DNA of 64,000 nucleotides from an uncultured Methylophilaceae bacterium (GTDB taxonomy: Bacteria; Pseudomonadota; Gammaproteobacteria; Burkholderiales; Methylophilaceae): contig CAIULB010000029.1 of the NCBI GenBank assembly GCA_903899965.1, positions 1 through 64,000 on the forward strand, written 5' to 3'. Of the stretch, positions 42,519-49,379 are shown in pieces (position 1 is the first letter of the stretch; each line of letters opens with the position of its first letter). The notes under the pieces are model-generated. The model saw only the letters and a list, made by a program, of their open reading frames with translations. It was not told the origin of the DNA and did no database searches. The translations under genes and the position numbers were made by a program.

Positions 42519-43842
42519 AATATACGGGGCACGAATGTTCAATTTGAAATTTGTATTAATTTTTGGTTTGCTTTTATTCTGCTCAACAGTAAACCCTGCA
42601 CCTTTAGAACAAGCTGAAATCATCAAAATAGATCGCATTGTTGCAATTGTTGACCAAGTTGTGATTACAGAAAAAGAGTTGGCAGACCGCATCAAAAGCG
42701 TAACCGCTCAACTAGAAAAGCAAGGTACCGAATTACCTCCGCCGGCCATTCTTGAAAAACAAATCCTTGAGCGCATGATTACTGACAGTTTACAGCTCCA
42801 ATTTGCCAGCCAAACTGGCTTACGCGTTGATGATAACCAATTGGATAAAACTATCGAGCGAATTGCAGCCCAAAATAAAATGGATATCCCAACTTTCAAG
42901 AAAGCTTTGTTGGAAGATGGCATTCAATACAGAAAGTTTAGAGAAGATATCCGCAACGAAATTACCTTGGCACGCTTACGCGAACGTGAGGTAGACAACC
43001 GCATCAACATTACCGAGTCAGAGATTGATAGTTTTATTGCTATGCAAGCAGCATCGAACAGCTCCGATGAGTTTGAGATTTCACATATTTTAATTCGCGC
43101 CGGTGAAGACACTGCCCCTGATGACTTAAAGAAGCTTCGCGCAAAAGCTGAAGATGCATTAAGCCAACTACAAGCAGGCAAAGACTTTGCGAAGATTTCC
43201 GCAAGCTTTTCAGATGCGCCAAACGCACTTGAAGGCGGTAGTTTAGGTTGGAAAAACGGATCTCAAATTCCAGCGCTATTTCTTGAAGCCCTTAAACCGC
43301 TTAAAGCAGGCGAAGTCAGTGGTATTTTACGCAGTCCTAATGGCTTTCATATTCTAAAAGTGACCAACCGTCGCGGTGGCACATCGCCACTAGTTGTTAG
43401 CCAAACACATGTTCGCCACATCCTAATTAAACTCAACGAAGTAGTCTCAGAAAAAGATGCCATGGCACGTATGGAAGGTATTAAAGAACGCCTAGAGCAT
43501 GGCGAAAAATTTGAAGATTTGGCCCGTCAATATTCAGATGATGGTTCAGCAAAAAATGGCGGGGATTTATCTTGGGTAAACCCTGGTGATACCCTACCTG
43601 AATTCGAAAAAACCATGAATGCACTTGCGCCAGGCGAAATAAGTAATGTGATTAAAACGCAGTTTGGCTTACACGTTTTACAAGTGATTGAACGCCGCAA
43701 TCAAGACATGTCAAAAGAAGCGGCTCGCATCAAAGCACGCCAAGAAATCCGTGCTAGAAAATCCGATGAAGCCTTTCAGGACTGGGTGCGTGAGCTTCGC
43801 GACCGTGCTTTTGTTGAGCTCAGACTTGAAGATAAGTACTAA
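42511..43842 (+). CDS. surA: Periplasmic chaperone and peptidyl-prolyl isomerase SurA
   Basis: SurA escorts unfolded outer membrane proteins, LptD among them. The 443-residue precursor has a signal peptide, an N-terminal SurA domain (IVDQVVITEKELADRI) and two parvulin PPIC domains. The first contains FEISHILIRAGEDTAPDDL and the second HVRHILIKLNEVVSEKDAM with YSDDGSAKNGGDLSWV. Translation may begin at Met1 (42511, overlapping lptD) or Met9 (42535), which has GGGG a few bases before it and a more usual signal peptide. Confidence 0.95.
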   Translation: MNKIYGARMFNLKFVLIFGLLLFCSTVNPAPLEQAEIIKIDRIVAIVDQVVITEKELADRIKSVTAQLEKQGTELPPPAILEKQILERMITDSLQLQFASQTGLRVDDNQLDKTIERIAAQNKMDIPTFKKALLEDGIQYRKFREDIRNEITLARLREREVDNRINITESEIDSFIAMQAASNSSDEFEISHILIRAGEDTAPDDLKKLRAKAEDALSQLQAGKDFAKISASFSDAPNALEGGSLGWKNGSQIPALFLEALKPLKAGEVSGILRSPNGFHILKVTNRRGGTSPLVVSQTHVRHILIKLNEVVSEKDAMARMEGIKERLEHGEKFEDLARQYSDDGSAKNGGDLSWVNPGDTLPEFEKTMNALAPGEISNVIKTQFGLHVLQVIERRNQDMSKEAARIKARQEIRARKSDEAFQDWVRELRDRAFVELRLEDKY

Positions 43843-43858
43843 ACTTTAAAATCATCCC

Positions 43859-44869
43859 GTGGCAACCACCTTACCTCGCATTATCCTTACCGCTGGAGAA
43901 CCGGCGGGCATAGGCTTGGACTTATGTGCAATGCTGGCACATCAAGCGATTGCCGCTGATATCATCGTGATTGCCGACCAAGAGGCTTTGAATGCACGTG
44001 CAAAAAGCCTCAACATTGCATTAAACATTCACCCCTATCAAGCTATGCAAACCCCCTCTGCACATACAGGCAAAGGCGAGCTGAAGGTGCTACATCAACC
44101 CACTGCAAAGCCTGTGGTTGCAGGCAAACTCGACAAAGCAAACAGCGATTACGTTTTAAGAATGCTCAGCACCGCACTTAAAGGCTGTCAAGAAAACGCA
44201 TTTGATGCGATGGTCACAGCACCTGTACACAAAGGCATTATTAATGAGGCAGGCATTAGCTTTAGCGGCCATACAGAATTTTTAGCCGAAGAAACCAACA
44301 CTGAACAAGTCGTTATGATGCTAGTAGGTGGCAACATGCGTGTAGCACTAGCGACAACGCATTTACCACTCACCAAAATCAGCGCTGCCATCACAACAGA
44401 GAGCCTGACAACAACCATCCGCATTTTATACACTGATCTTAAGCAAACATTTGGCATCGCAAATCCACGCATCATGGTTGCAGGGCTCAACCCTCACGCA
44501 GGCGAAGATGGGTATCTGGGCAACGAGGAGATTAAAACCATTAGGCCTGTGTTAGAAAAATTACGCACAGAGGGCATGAACCTTATTGGCCCTCTTCCTG
44601 CTGACACCATGTTCTCACAAAAAAATATCGCTCAAACAGATGCTTTTTTGGCGATGTATCACGACCAAGGATTGGCGGTGCTTAAACATGCAAGCTTTGG
44701 CGAAGGCGTCAACGTCACGCTAGGGCTACCGATTATCCGTACTTCTGTTGACCACGGCACTGCTTTAGATTTAGCTGGAAAAGGCAACATTGAAATTGGC
44801 AGCTTGCTCGCAGCAATCAATTTAGCGATTGCGTTAGCGCAGACAAAACAAAACAAAACGTCCTCATGA
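43859..44869 (+). CDS. pdxA: 4-hydroxythreonine-4-phosphate dehydrogenase PdxA
   Basis: PdxA oxidises 4-phosphohydroxythreonine in the DXP-dependent vitamin B6 route, which also uses the product of dxs at 26.2 kb. Landmarks are LTAGEPAGIGLDL at the start, VTAPVHKGIINEAGISFSGH mid-protein, AGLNPHAGEDGYLGNEE, and YHDQGLAVLKHASFGEGVNV. The protein is 336 residues from a GTG start with no good ribosome site, which suggests coupling to surA 16 nt upstream. Its stop overlaps the rsmA ATG (ATGA). Confidence 0.95.
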   Translation: MATTLPRIILTAGEPAGIGLDLCAMLAHQAIAADIIVIADQEALNARAKSLNIALNIHPYQAMQTPSAHTGKGELKVLHQPTAKPVVAGKLDKANSDYVLRMLSTALKGCQENAFDAMVTAPVHKGIINEAGISFSGHTEFLAEETNTEQVVMMLVGGNMRVALATTHLPLTKISAAITTESLTTTIRILYTDLKQTFGIANPRIMVAGLNPHAGEDGYLGNEEIKTIRPVLEKLRTEGMNLIGPLPADTMFSQKNIAQTDAFLAMYHDQGLAVLKHASFGEGVNVTLGLPIIRTSVDHGTALDLAGKGNIEIGSLLAAINLAIALAQTKQNKTSS

Positions 44870-45645
44870 AACATATTGCAAAAAAACGCTTCGGCCAAAA
44901 CTTTCTAACTGATCAAGGCGTCATTTATAGCTTGGTTGAAGCGATCTCGCCAAAAGAGGATGACATCATGGTGGAGATTGGCCCAGGGTTAGGTGCGCTT
45001 ACACAGCCGCTACTTAAAAAACTCAATCATCTTCATGTAGTGGAAATTGACCGCGACATCATTACATGGATGGAAAGCTTTTACCCAAAAGACAAACTCA
45101 CCATCCACAACTCTGATGCGCTTAAATTTAATTTTGCAGAACTTGCGACGCTCAGCCCTGAGAACAAAATCCGCGTGACAGGCAACCTGCCTTACAACAT
45201 CTCAACGCCAATCTTGTTTCATCTATTAAGCAACATAGAAAACATTATCGACATGCACTTTATGCTACAAAAGGAAGTCGTTGAGCGCATGGTGGCTGAC
45301 CCATCCACTTCCGAATACGGTCGACTTTCAGTGATGCTGCAATATCGCTTAAAAATGGAATATCTCATTACCGTGCCGCCAGAAGCATTCGACCCGGCCC
45401 CTAAAGTAGAGTCAGCCTTTGTAAGGTGCGTGCCGCACAAAGTATTGCCTTACCCAGCGAAAAATGAAGGATTGTTTGCGAAAATAGTCACGGCGGCTTT
45501 TGGTCAGCGGCGCAAAACTTTACGCAACACATTAAAAGAATATTTAGATGATGCCGGCTTTACAGCCGTTGGCATTGACTCGGGACTTAGAGCTGAAAAT
45601 TTATCCGTCGAACAATTTGTGTCGATTGCTAACTTTTTAGCCTGA
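44866..45645 (+). CDS. rsmA: 16S rRNA dimethyladenosine methyltransferase RsmA (KsgA)
   Basis: RsmA dimethylates two adjacent adenines near the 3' end of 16S rRNA late in 30S assembly. The SAM-binding motif MVEIGPGLGALTQPL, the catalytic NLPYNISTPILFH and the RNA-binding start KKRFGQNFLTDQG are all present in 259 residues. It is coupled to pdxA by an ATGA overlap, as in many gram-negative bacteria, closing the lptD-surA-pdxA-rsmA block. Confidence 0.96.
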   Translation: MKHIAKKRFGQNFLTDQGVIYSLVEAISPKEDDIMVEIGPGLGALTQPLLKKLNHLHVVEIDRDIITWMESFYPKDKLTIHNSDALKFNFAELATLSPENKIRVTGNLPYNISTPILFHLLSNIENIIDMHFMLQKEVVERMVADPSTSEYGRLSVMLQYRLKMEYLITVPPEAFDPAPKVESAFVRCVPHKVLPYPAKNEGLFAKIVTAAFGQRRKTLRNTLKEYLDDAGFTAVGIDSGLRAENLSVEQFVSIANFLA

Positions 45646-45651
45646 TATAAT
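45643..45651 (+). promoter_or_regulatory. Extended -10 promoter of adk
   Basis: TGATATAAT combines the TGn extension with a perfect TATAAT (45646-45651) and overlaps the last rsmA codons. No good -35 is seen. The start would fall near 45658, with a leader of about 33 nt before adk. Confidence 0.6.
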
Positions 45652-45663
45652 TTCAACCATTGA

Positions 45664-46344
<681 letters not shown>

Positions 46345-46375
46345 AGCGAATTACCTAAAAAATACCCAGTAGCTT

Positions 46376-46404
46376 TTGACAATGACCCGCCAAAACAATA
46401 GAAT
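46376..46404 (+). promoter_or_regulatory. Strong sigma-70 promoter, native promoter of the interrupted tRNA-Met
   Basis: TTGACA (46376-46381), a 17-nt spacer and TAGAAT (46399-46404) make a near-consensus promoter with a predicted start near 46411, 27 nt before the tRNA 5' end. CCCGCCA (46386-46392) and TGGCGGG (46404-46410) also form a hairpin across the spacer, which may help end adk transcription. Confidence 0.75.
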
Positions 46405-46437
46405 GGCGGGCTTGCTTAATCAGCAAGTTAACAGGAT

Positions 46438-46476
46438 GGTGATGTAGCTCAGCTGGTTAGAGCGCAGGATTCATAA
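46438..46476 (+). repeat. Left 39-bp direct repeat (candidate attL)
   Basis: This 39-bp segment is identical to 49135-49173. The identity begins exactly at the tRNA 5' end and stops at the end of the anticodon loop. Confidence 0.85.
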
Positions 46477-46497
46477 AACAATCCTGCATCATCCTCA
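46438..46497 (+). pseudogene. 5' half of tRNA-Met(CAT) with a T-arm-less tRNA-like tail
   Basis: Bases 46438-46476 are identical to the first 39 nt of the complete tRNA-Met at 49135, through the anticodon loop TTCATAA. After that the sequence continues with AACAA, TCCTG and CATCATC. TCCTG can pair with CAGGA of the anticodon stem, and CATCATC with the acceptor GGTGATG through one G-U pair. So the fragment could fold with acceptor, D and enlarged anticodon arms but no T arm and no CCA. It sits directly behind the strong promoter. It is either an attachment-site remnant or a decayed tRNA. Confidence 0.8.
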
Positions 46498-46549
46498 AAG
46501 CCTTATCTGTAGCCAATACCCGACTTTTAAACAGCGTTAGTTACACAAA

Positions 46550-46560
46550 ACTAGCACAGT
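46550..46560 (+). repeat. ACTAGCACAGT, left copy of a short end repeat
   Basis: ACTAGCACAGT lies 74 bp inside the left tRNA repeat and just before the integrase start. The same 11-mer occurs at 48937 and a one-base variant at 48916, near the right end. A candidate integrase arm-type site. Confidence 0.5.
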
Positions 46561-46572
46561 TTAGAGGGTTTG

Positions 46573-47283
46573 ATGGCTACTATCACTAAGACCAAATTCA
46601 ACACTTATCGTGTTCAAATCAGACGTTCAGGCCTACCACCAATCTATCAGTCTTTTAAAACCAAGGAACAAGCGCTCACTTGGGTCAGAAAGACTGAATA
46701 TGAGTTAGACATAGGGACTCACTTAAGCAAAGAAGACTCAGAAAGAATTACCTTTGCTGAACTGGCAACCCGTTATGTCAATCAAGTTTCCCCTAAGAAA
46801 AAAGGCCACAAACAAGAGGTTTATCGCTTCGATTTTAAATTCTTCTGTGAAACGAACTCTACGCATTTGATGCTCCTTTTTTACCTCAATTATGAGGCTA
46901 AAAAGTATCTACTGCATCCGGGTCGATTCACTCAGCAGGATAAAGCAATTGTATATATTGTAAGACCAACGCAACTAGGTGGATTAGTTCGCTTTAATGT
47001 GTTTCTAGATAACCAAGAAGATTCTTCAGAGATGGGGTATACCAGAGCTGGACAATACATTTATTTCAACCTGACCCCAGGAGAACATAAAATATATTCA
47101 AAGGCAGAGAATTGGGCTGAAAGCTTAGTTACAGTGAAACCCGGGGATGTTGTTTTTCTTCAGCAAGAGCCTTCAATGGGAATAATCATGGCAAGAAATA
47201 CTATGTTCAAGCTAGACGACCATGAAGGTAAATATCACGTCAAAACACTGACTCTCGGAACCATTATTAAGTCTGATAAGTAA
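46573..47283 (+). CDS. Chimeric ORF: phage integrase N-terminus fused to a DUF2846-like domain
   Basis: The 237-residue frame has two unrelated parts. Residues 1 to about 90 (KTKFNTYRVQIRRSGLPPIY, then FKTKEQALTW and ITFAELATRYV) match the N-terminal arm-binding and start of the core-binding domain of tyrosine recombinases; no catalytic R-H-R-Y region follows. Residues about 123-237 (AIVYIVRPTQLGG, AGQYIYFNLTPGEHKIYS, VKPGDVVFLQQE) resemble DUF2846 proteins. Those are normally lipoproteins, but no signal peptide or lipobox is present here. The ATG at 46573 has GAGGG 4 nt upstream; a TTG lies one codon earlier. A terminator follows. It is probably the product of a deletion joining two genes in frame; whether it is made is unknown. 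Confidence 0.75.
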   Translation: MATITKTKFNTYRVQIRRSGLPPIYQSFKTKEQALTWVRKTEYELDIGTHLSKEDSERITFAELATRYVNQVSPKKKGHKQEVYRFDFKFFCETNSTHLMLLFYLNYEAKKYLLHPGRFTQQDKAIVYIVRPTQLGGLVRFNVFLDNQEDSSEMGYTRAGQYIYFNLTPGEHKIYSKAENWAESLVTVKPGDVVFLQQEPSMGIIMARNTMFKLDDHEGKYHVKTLTLGTIIKSDK

Positions 47284-47296
47284 CATGAAAATAATT

Positions 47297-47323
47297 AAGC
47301 CCACCTAAGACGTGGGCTTTTTT
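47297..47323 (+). terminator. Terminator after the chimeric ORF
   Basis: AAGCCCAC (47297-47304) pairs perfectly with GTGGGCTT (47312-47319) around a 7-nt loop, followed by a run of six Ts. Confidence 0.9.
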
Positions 47324-47353
47324 ACGTTATAAATTTATATAAAAATAGAGCAG

Positions 47354-47400
47354 CCCCTAAATACCTATATTAAAGGTAATAAATTTCCCCTCCCCACCCT
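47354..47400 (+). repeat. Imperfect direct repeat, copy 1
   Basis: This copy ends in TTTCCCCTCCCCACCCT (47384-47400), identical to 48893-48909, and its upstream part (CCCCTAAATAC...) resembles 48862-48892 with mismatches and one indel. The rest of 47284-47576 is very AT-rich spacer with no gene seen. Confidence 0.6.
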
Positions 47401-47576
47401 CAATAAAATAAAAGCTCTCATAATTAGTCTTTAATTCTCTTGTTTGAATTTTCTTTAATTGAAGGAAATTTTGTACGACACTTTATAGTGAATTATTTAT
47501 GAAAAATATTCATTGAATTCCAAAGCAATATCGATTTGATAATGTTCCAACATGCCAATCAACATGGCTAATGGGT

Positions 47577-48083
47577 CTACTTATTGTAGCTTTCAAGTTT
47601 GCGACTGAGAGTTTCAACAGCTTTCGCTAGAGCTAATAATTCTTTTTCCCTGAGCATGTCTATCTTTTGATGTAACAGTTCAATTTCTATATCCGACTTA
47701 ACACTAATCTCAAAGTTGCCTCTTGCTCTTTGACGGTCAATATCAGTTAAACGATTCTGGCTCATCATAATGACAGGAGCGGTATAAGCTGCTTGAAAAG
47801 ATAATATTAGATTCAGGAAAATAAAGGGGTATGGGTCCCATGGCTTTGGACCAAAGATTTGGTTGCAAATAATCCAAACAGCAATAAGAATGGTCTGCAA
47901 GATAATGAATTGCCAAGACCCCACAGCAATAGCAACTCTATCTGAAATCCTCTGACCCAAAGTCAGTTGTGTTGATGCGTCTGCAGTAGAGGTATTGTCG
48001 GCCTTCAAAGATTCCTGCCTACGCCTACGCTGACGCAATAACTCTAAAACTTGCAAATCTTCTTTTGTTGGCTTTGTTACCAT
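47577..48083 (-). CDS. DUF1003 family membrane protein
   Basis: This 168-residue protein has the DUF1003 layout. A basic N-terminus (LRQRRRRQES) is followed by a first membrane segment, WQFIILQTILIAVWIICNQI, at about residues 57-76. The conserved PWDPYPFIFLNLILSFQAAY begins the second segment, and APVIMMSQNRLTDIDRQRA follows. A C-terminal helical or coiled region rich in Glu and Lys (IEIELLHQKIDML) ends it. The family function is unknown. It is transcribed towards the chimeric ORF and lies within the tRNA-bounded element, between the two copies of the 47-bp repeat, so it was probably acquired. Confidence 0.85.
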   Translation of the reverse strand: MVTKPTKEDLQVLELLRQRRRRQESLKADNTSTADASTQLTLGQRISDRVAIAVGSWQFIILQTILIAVWIICNQIFGPKPWDPYPFIFLNLILSFQAAYTAPVIMMSQNRLTDIDRQRARGNFEISVKSDIEIELLHQKIDMLREKELLALAKAVETLSRKLESYNK

Positions 48084-48362
48084 TTTCAGCTCCTAAGTAA
48101 ATCTCACTAATAAGCTTAATACAAGTTTCACAGAAACATCTATGTTAAATTGCCCCATGACTTTTTTATCAGTTAATATGGCCAATATCAATCAACCACA
48201 TGAGCGATGGATTTAGTGAGTGAATTCTTTTGTTTTTGGCTTCGGCTTTTAAAAATAATCTGCAATTCCTAGAGCCCGAGTTCGCTGTGGTTTGTTTTAG
48301 ATTAGAAAATTCTAAAAAATAGAACAGCCTATGAGCAGTTCATTTATAAGATTCAGGAAATA

Positions 48363-48814
48363 ATGGAAACTAAGACAGGCATGCGTTCAGTTGCAACCTT
48401 TGATGCAGTTGTCGGCTTTTTTGTTTTGGTGGTCGGTGTTGGATTGCTTTTAGTGGCCGATAGCAATCTGAACTTGCTGATAAAACAATACTTGAGATTT
48501 TTTCACATTTCTTTATCTCACCCATTTTCACGGGGACTGCTCGATGTTACTGAACATTTAACGTATCAACAGATTAATTTTCTGGGGTTAATGTCAGCTA
48601 GTTATGCGATGGTACGTCTAACGGAAGCATATGGCCTATGGTATCAAAAGCGCTGGGGGGCATGGCTTGCAATACTGTTATGTGCATTTTTATTCCCATC
48701 GAGATATACGAGGAGATTAATAAAGTCACTTTTACAAATACATTAATTCTGATATTCAACACTTGGATTGTTGTATTTATGATGAACACTTTGACTGAAA
48801 AATCAATCAACTGA
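48363..48814 (+). pseudogene. DUF2127 family membrane protein gene with a frameshift near the 3' end
   Basis: The first frame (48363-48746, 127 residues) reads like DUF2127: GMRSVATFDAVVGFFVLVVG, a second helix block, then MVRLTEAYGLWYQKRWGAWL. It then turns into a basic tail and stops. The frame beginning at 48692 continues the family sequence as IPIEIYEEINKVTFTNTLIL and ends at TGA 48812-48814. The switch lies at the T5 run 48687-48691, so loss of one T from a T6 run would explain it. AGGA precedes the ATG. It may be a real lesion, a sequencing error in the homopolymer or, less likely, recoding. Confidence 0.78.
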
Positions 48815-48861
48815 AAAAATTAAGGACATTTCCCCTTAAGAGTCTCCAAAATATAGAAAAT

Positions 48862-48909
48862 CCCCTCAATACAATATTTGAATAATAAGAATTTTCCCCT
48901 CCCCACCCT
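48862..48909 (+). repeat. Imperfect direct repeat, copy 2
   Basis: This copy ends in TTTCCCCTCCCCACCCT (48893-48909), the 17-mer shared with 47384-47400. With copy 1 it brackets the DUF1003 and DUF2127 genes. Confidence 0.6.
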
Positions 48910-48915
48910 AAATTT

Positions 48916-48926
48916 ACTAGCACAAT
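48916..48926 (+). repeat. ACTAGCACAAT, variant end repeat
   Basis: This 11-mer differs by one base from the copies at 46550 and 48937 and lies 21 bp before the latter in the same orientation. Confidence 0.45.
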
Positions 48927-48936
48927 TTCAACACAC

Positions 48937-48947
48937 ACTAGCACAGT
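48937..48947 (+). repeat. ACTAGCACAGT, right copy of the short end repeat
   Basis: This is identical to 46550-46560. Both copies are followed at a short distance by AGAGGG (46563 and 48959). Confidence 0.5.
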
Positions 48948-48971
48948 ATTCTTACAAAAGAGGGTCTCTTC

Positions 48972-49001
48972 TTGCCTGCTTCTTGAAGCAAATGCTATAA
49001 T
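48972..49001 (+). promoter_or_regulatory. Predicted sigma-70 promoter in the element, upstream of the intact tRNA-Met
   Basis: TTGCCT (48972-48977), an 18-nt spacer and a perfect TATAAT (48996-49001). Since the native promoter is now 2.7 kb away behind a terminator, this is the best visible candidate for tRNA-Met expression, with a leader of about 127 nt. Confidence 0.6.
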
Positions 49002-49007
49002 GCTTGG

Positions 49008-49134
49008 CTTAGGTTTTGGGGACAATAGAACCCACGACCTCAAGGGCGAAAGCCCGAAGTAACAAGCTGCAAGGCTTGTTGAATTATGAATCGCTAACAA
49101 TGTTTAGTTGTTATTTTGGTTCAGAAAAAGACCT
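49008..49134 (+). other. Structured 5' leader of the tRNA-Met transcript
   Basis: Two hairpins are visible: GGGC-GAAA-GCCC (49044-49055, a GNRA tetraloop) and AACAAGC/GCTTGTT (49061-49067 with 49074-49080). Bases 49028-49042 (GAACCCACGACCTCA) are the exact complement of tRNA bases 49177-49191 in the variable and T-arm region. No reading frame is supported. It may be a precursor leader, a small RNA or a relic. Confidence 0.5.
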
Positions 49135-49173
49135 GGTGATGTAGCTCAGCTGGTTAGAGCGCAGGATTCATAA
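49135..49173 (+). repeat. Right 39-bp direct repeat (candidate attR) within tRNA-Met
   Basis: Identical to 46438-46476. The sequences before the two copies are unrelated, so the duplication begins exactly at the tRNA 5' end. Confidence 0.85.
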
Positions 49174-49211
49174 TCCTGAGGTCGTGGGTTCGATCCCCAC
49201 CATCACCACCA
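49135..49211 (+). tRNA. tRNA-Met (CAT anticodon, elongator)
   Basis: The 77-nt gene folds as a full cloverleaf. The acceptor is GGTGATG/CATCACC, the D-arm contains AGCTCAGCTGGTTAGAGC, and the anticodon stem CAGGA/TCCTG has loop TTCATAA with anticodon CAT. The T-arm is GTGGGTTCGATCCCCAC, and discriminator A and CCA are encoded. G1 pairs with C72 and there is no run of three G-C pairs in the anticodon stem, so it is an elongator rather than an initiator. It differs from the lysidine tRNA-Ile2 by its body sequence. Its first 39 nt duplicate 46438-46476. Confidence 0.96.
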
Positions 49212-49219
49212 CTTACAAC

Positions 49220-49252
49220 AAAGCCCAATGCTCCTAGCATCCGGGCTTTTTT
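49220..49252 (+). terminator. Terminator of tRNA-Met
   Basis: AAGCCC (49221-49226) pairs with GGGCTT (49243-49248), with an inner ATGC/GCAT pairing, followed by a T-run. Confidence 0.88.
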
Positions 49253-49292
49253 GTTGCAAAAAAACAACAAAAATCCACTGCTTGTGTTGCAT

Positions 49293-49306
49293 TTGACCTA
49301 CATCAA
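49293..49306 (+). promoter_or_regulatory. FNR-type binding site upstream of ompW
   Basis: TTGACCTACATCAA matches TTGAT-N4-ATCAA at nine of ten fixed positions. The centre (49299.5) is 41.5 bp upstream of the start predicted from TAAAAT at 49329-49334, the class II activator position. An FNR-like gene lies 2.5 kb away. Confidence 0.75.
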
Positions 49307-49328
49307 AGAGCGACGCATTTAAAGCACA

Positions 49329-49334
49329 TAAAAT
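49329..49334 (+). promoter_or_regulatory. -10 element of ompW
   Basis: TAAAAT, one base from consensus, predicts a start near 49341 and a 39-nt leader. No -35 is present at 17 nt, as expected for an activator-dependent promoter. Confidence 0.6.
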
Positions 49335-49379
49335 TCATCCATCGAGTTTAGATTTAATATTTTTAACGAGGATGGAATC

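Larger units (their letters stand above)
48815..48971. other. AT-rich spacer with repeats at the right end of the element
   Basis: No gene is seen here. The stretch contains the second copy of the 47-bp repeat and two ACTAGCACA sites. A 97-codon minus-strand frame crosses it (48807-49100), but it has no recognisable domain and overlaps the tRNA leader. Confidence 0.6.
46477..49173. mobile_element. Small integrated element within tRNA-Met, probably no longer mobile
   Basis: A unit of 2697 bp is bounded by the 39-bp tRNA repeats. It carries an integrase N-terminal fragment next to the left repeat, three non-housekeeping genes, AT-rich spacers and short repeats near both ends. The catalytic half of the integrase is absent, so it cannot excise itself. 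The native promoter plus tRNA 5' half are at the left, and the intact tRNA at the right uses element-derived DNA as its 5' half. Most tRNA-targeted islands instead rebuild the 3' half. The boundaries are inferred from the repeat. Confidence 0.72.

Noticed and set aside
48684-48694. Programmed -1 frameshift in the DUF2127 gene
   Set aside because: The site reads A TTT TTA, which is not a proper X XXY YYZ slippery heptamer, and no downstream stimulatory structure was seen; a plain indel is simpler.
48807-49100. 97-codon minus-strand frame in the right end of the element
   Set aside because: No recognisable domain, low-complexity ends, and it overlaps the repeats and the predicted tRNA leader; better explained as chance.
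46345-49134. CRISPR array or toxin-antitoxin pair in the tRNA element
   Set aside because: There are no regularly spaced repeats and no pair of small overlapping genes; the repeats present are few and irregular.
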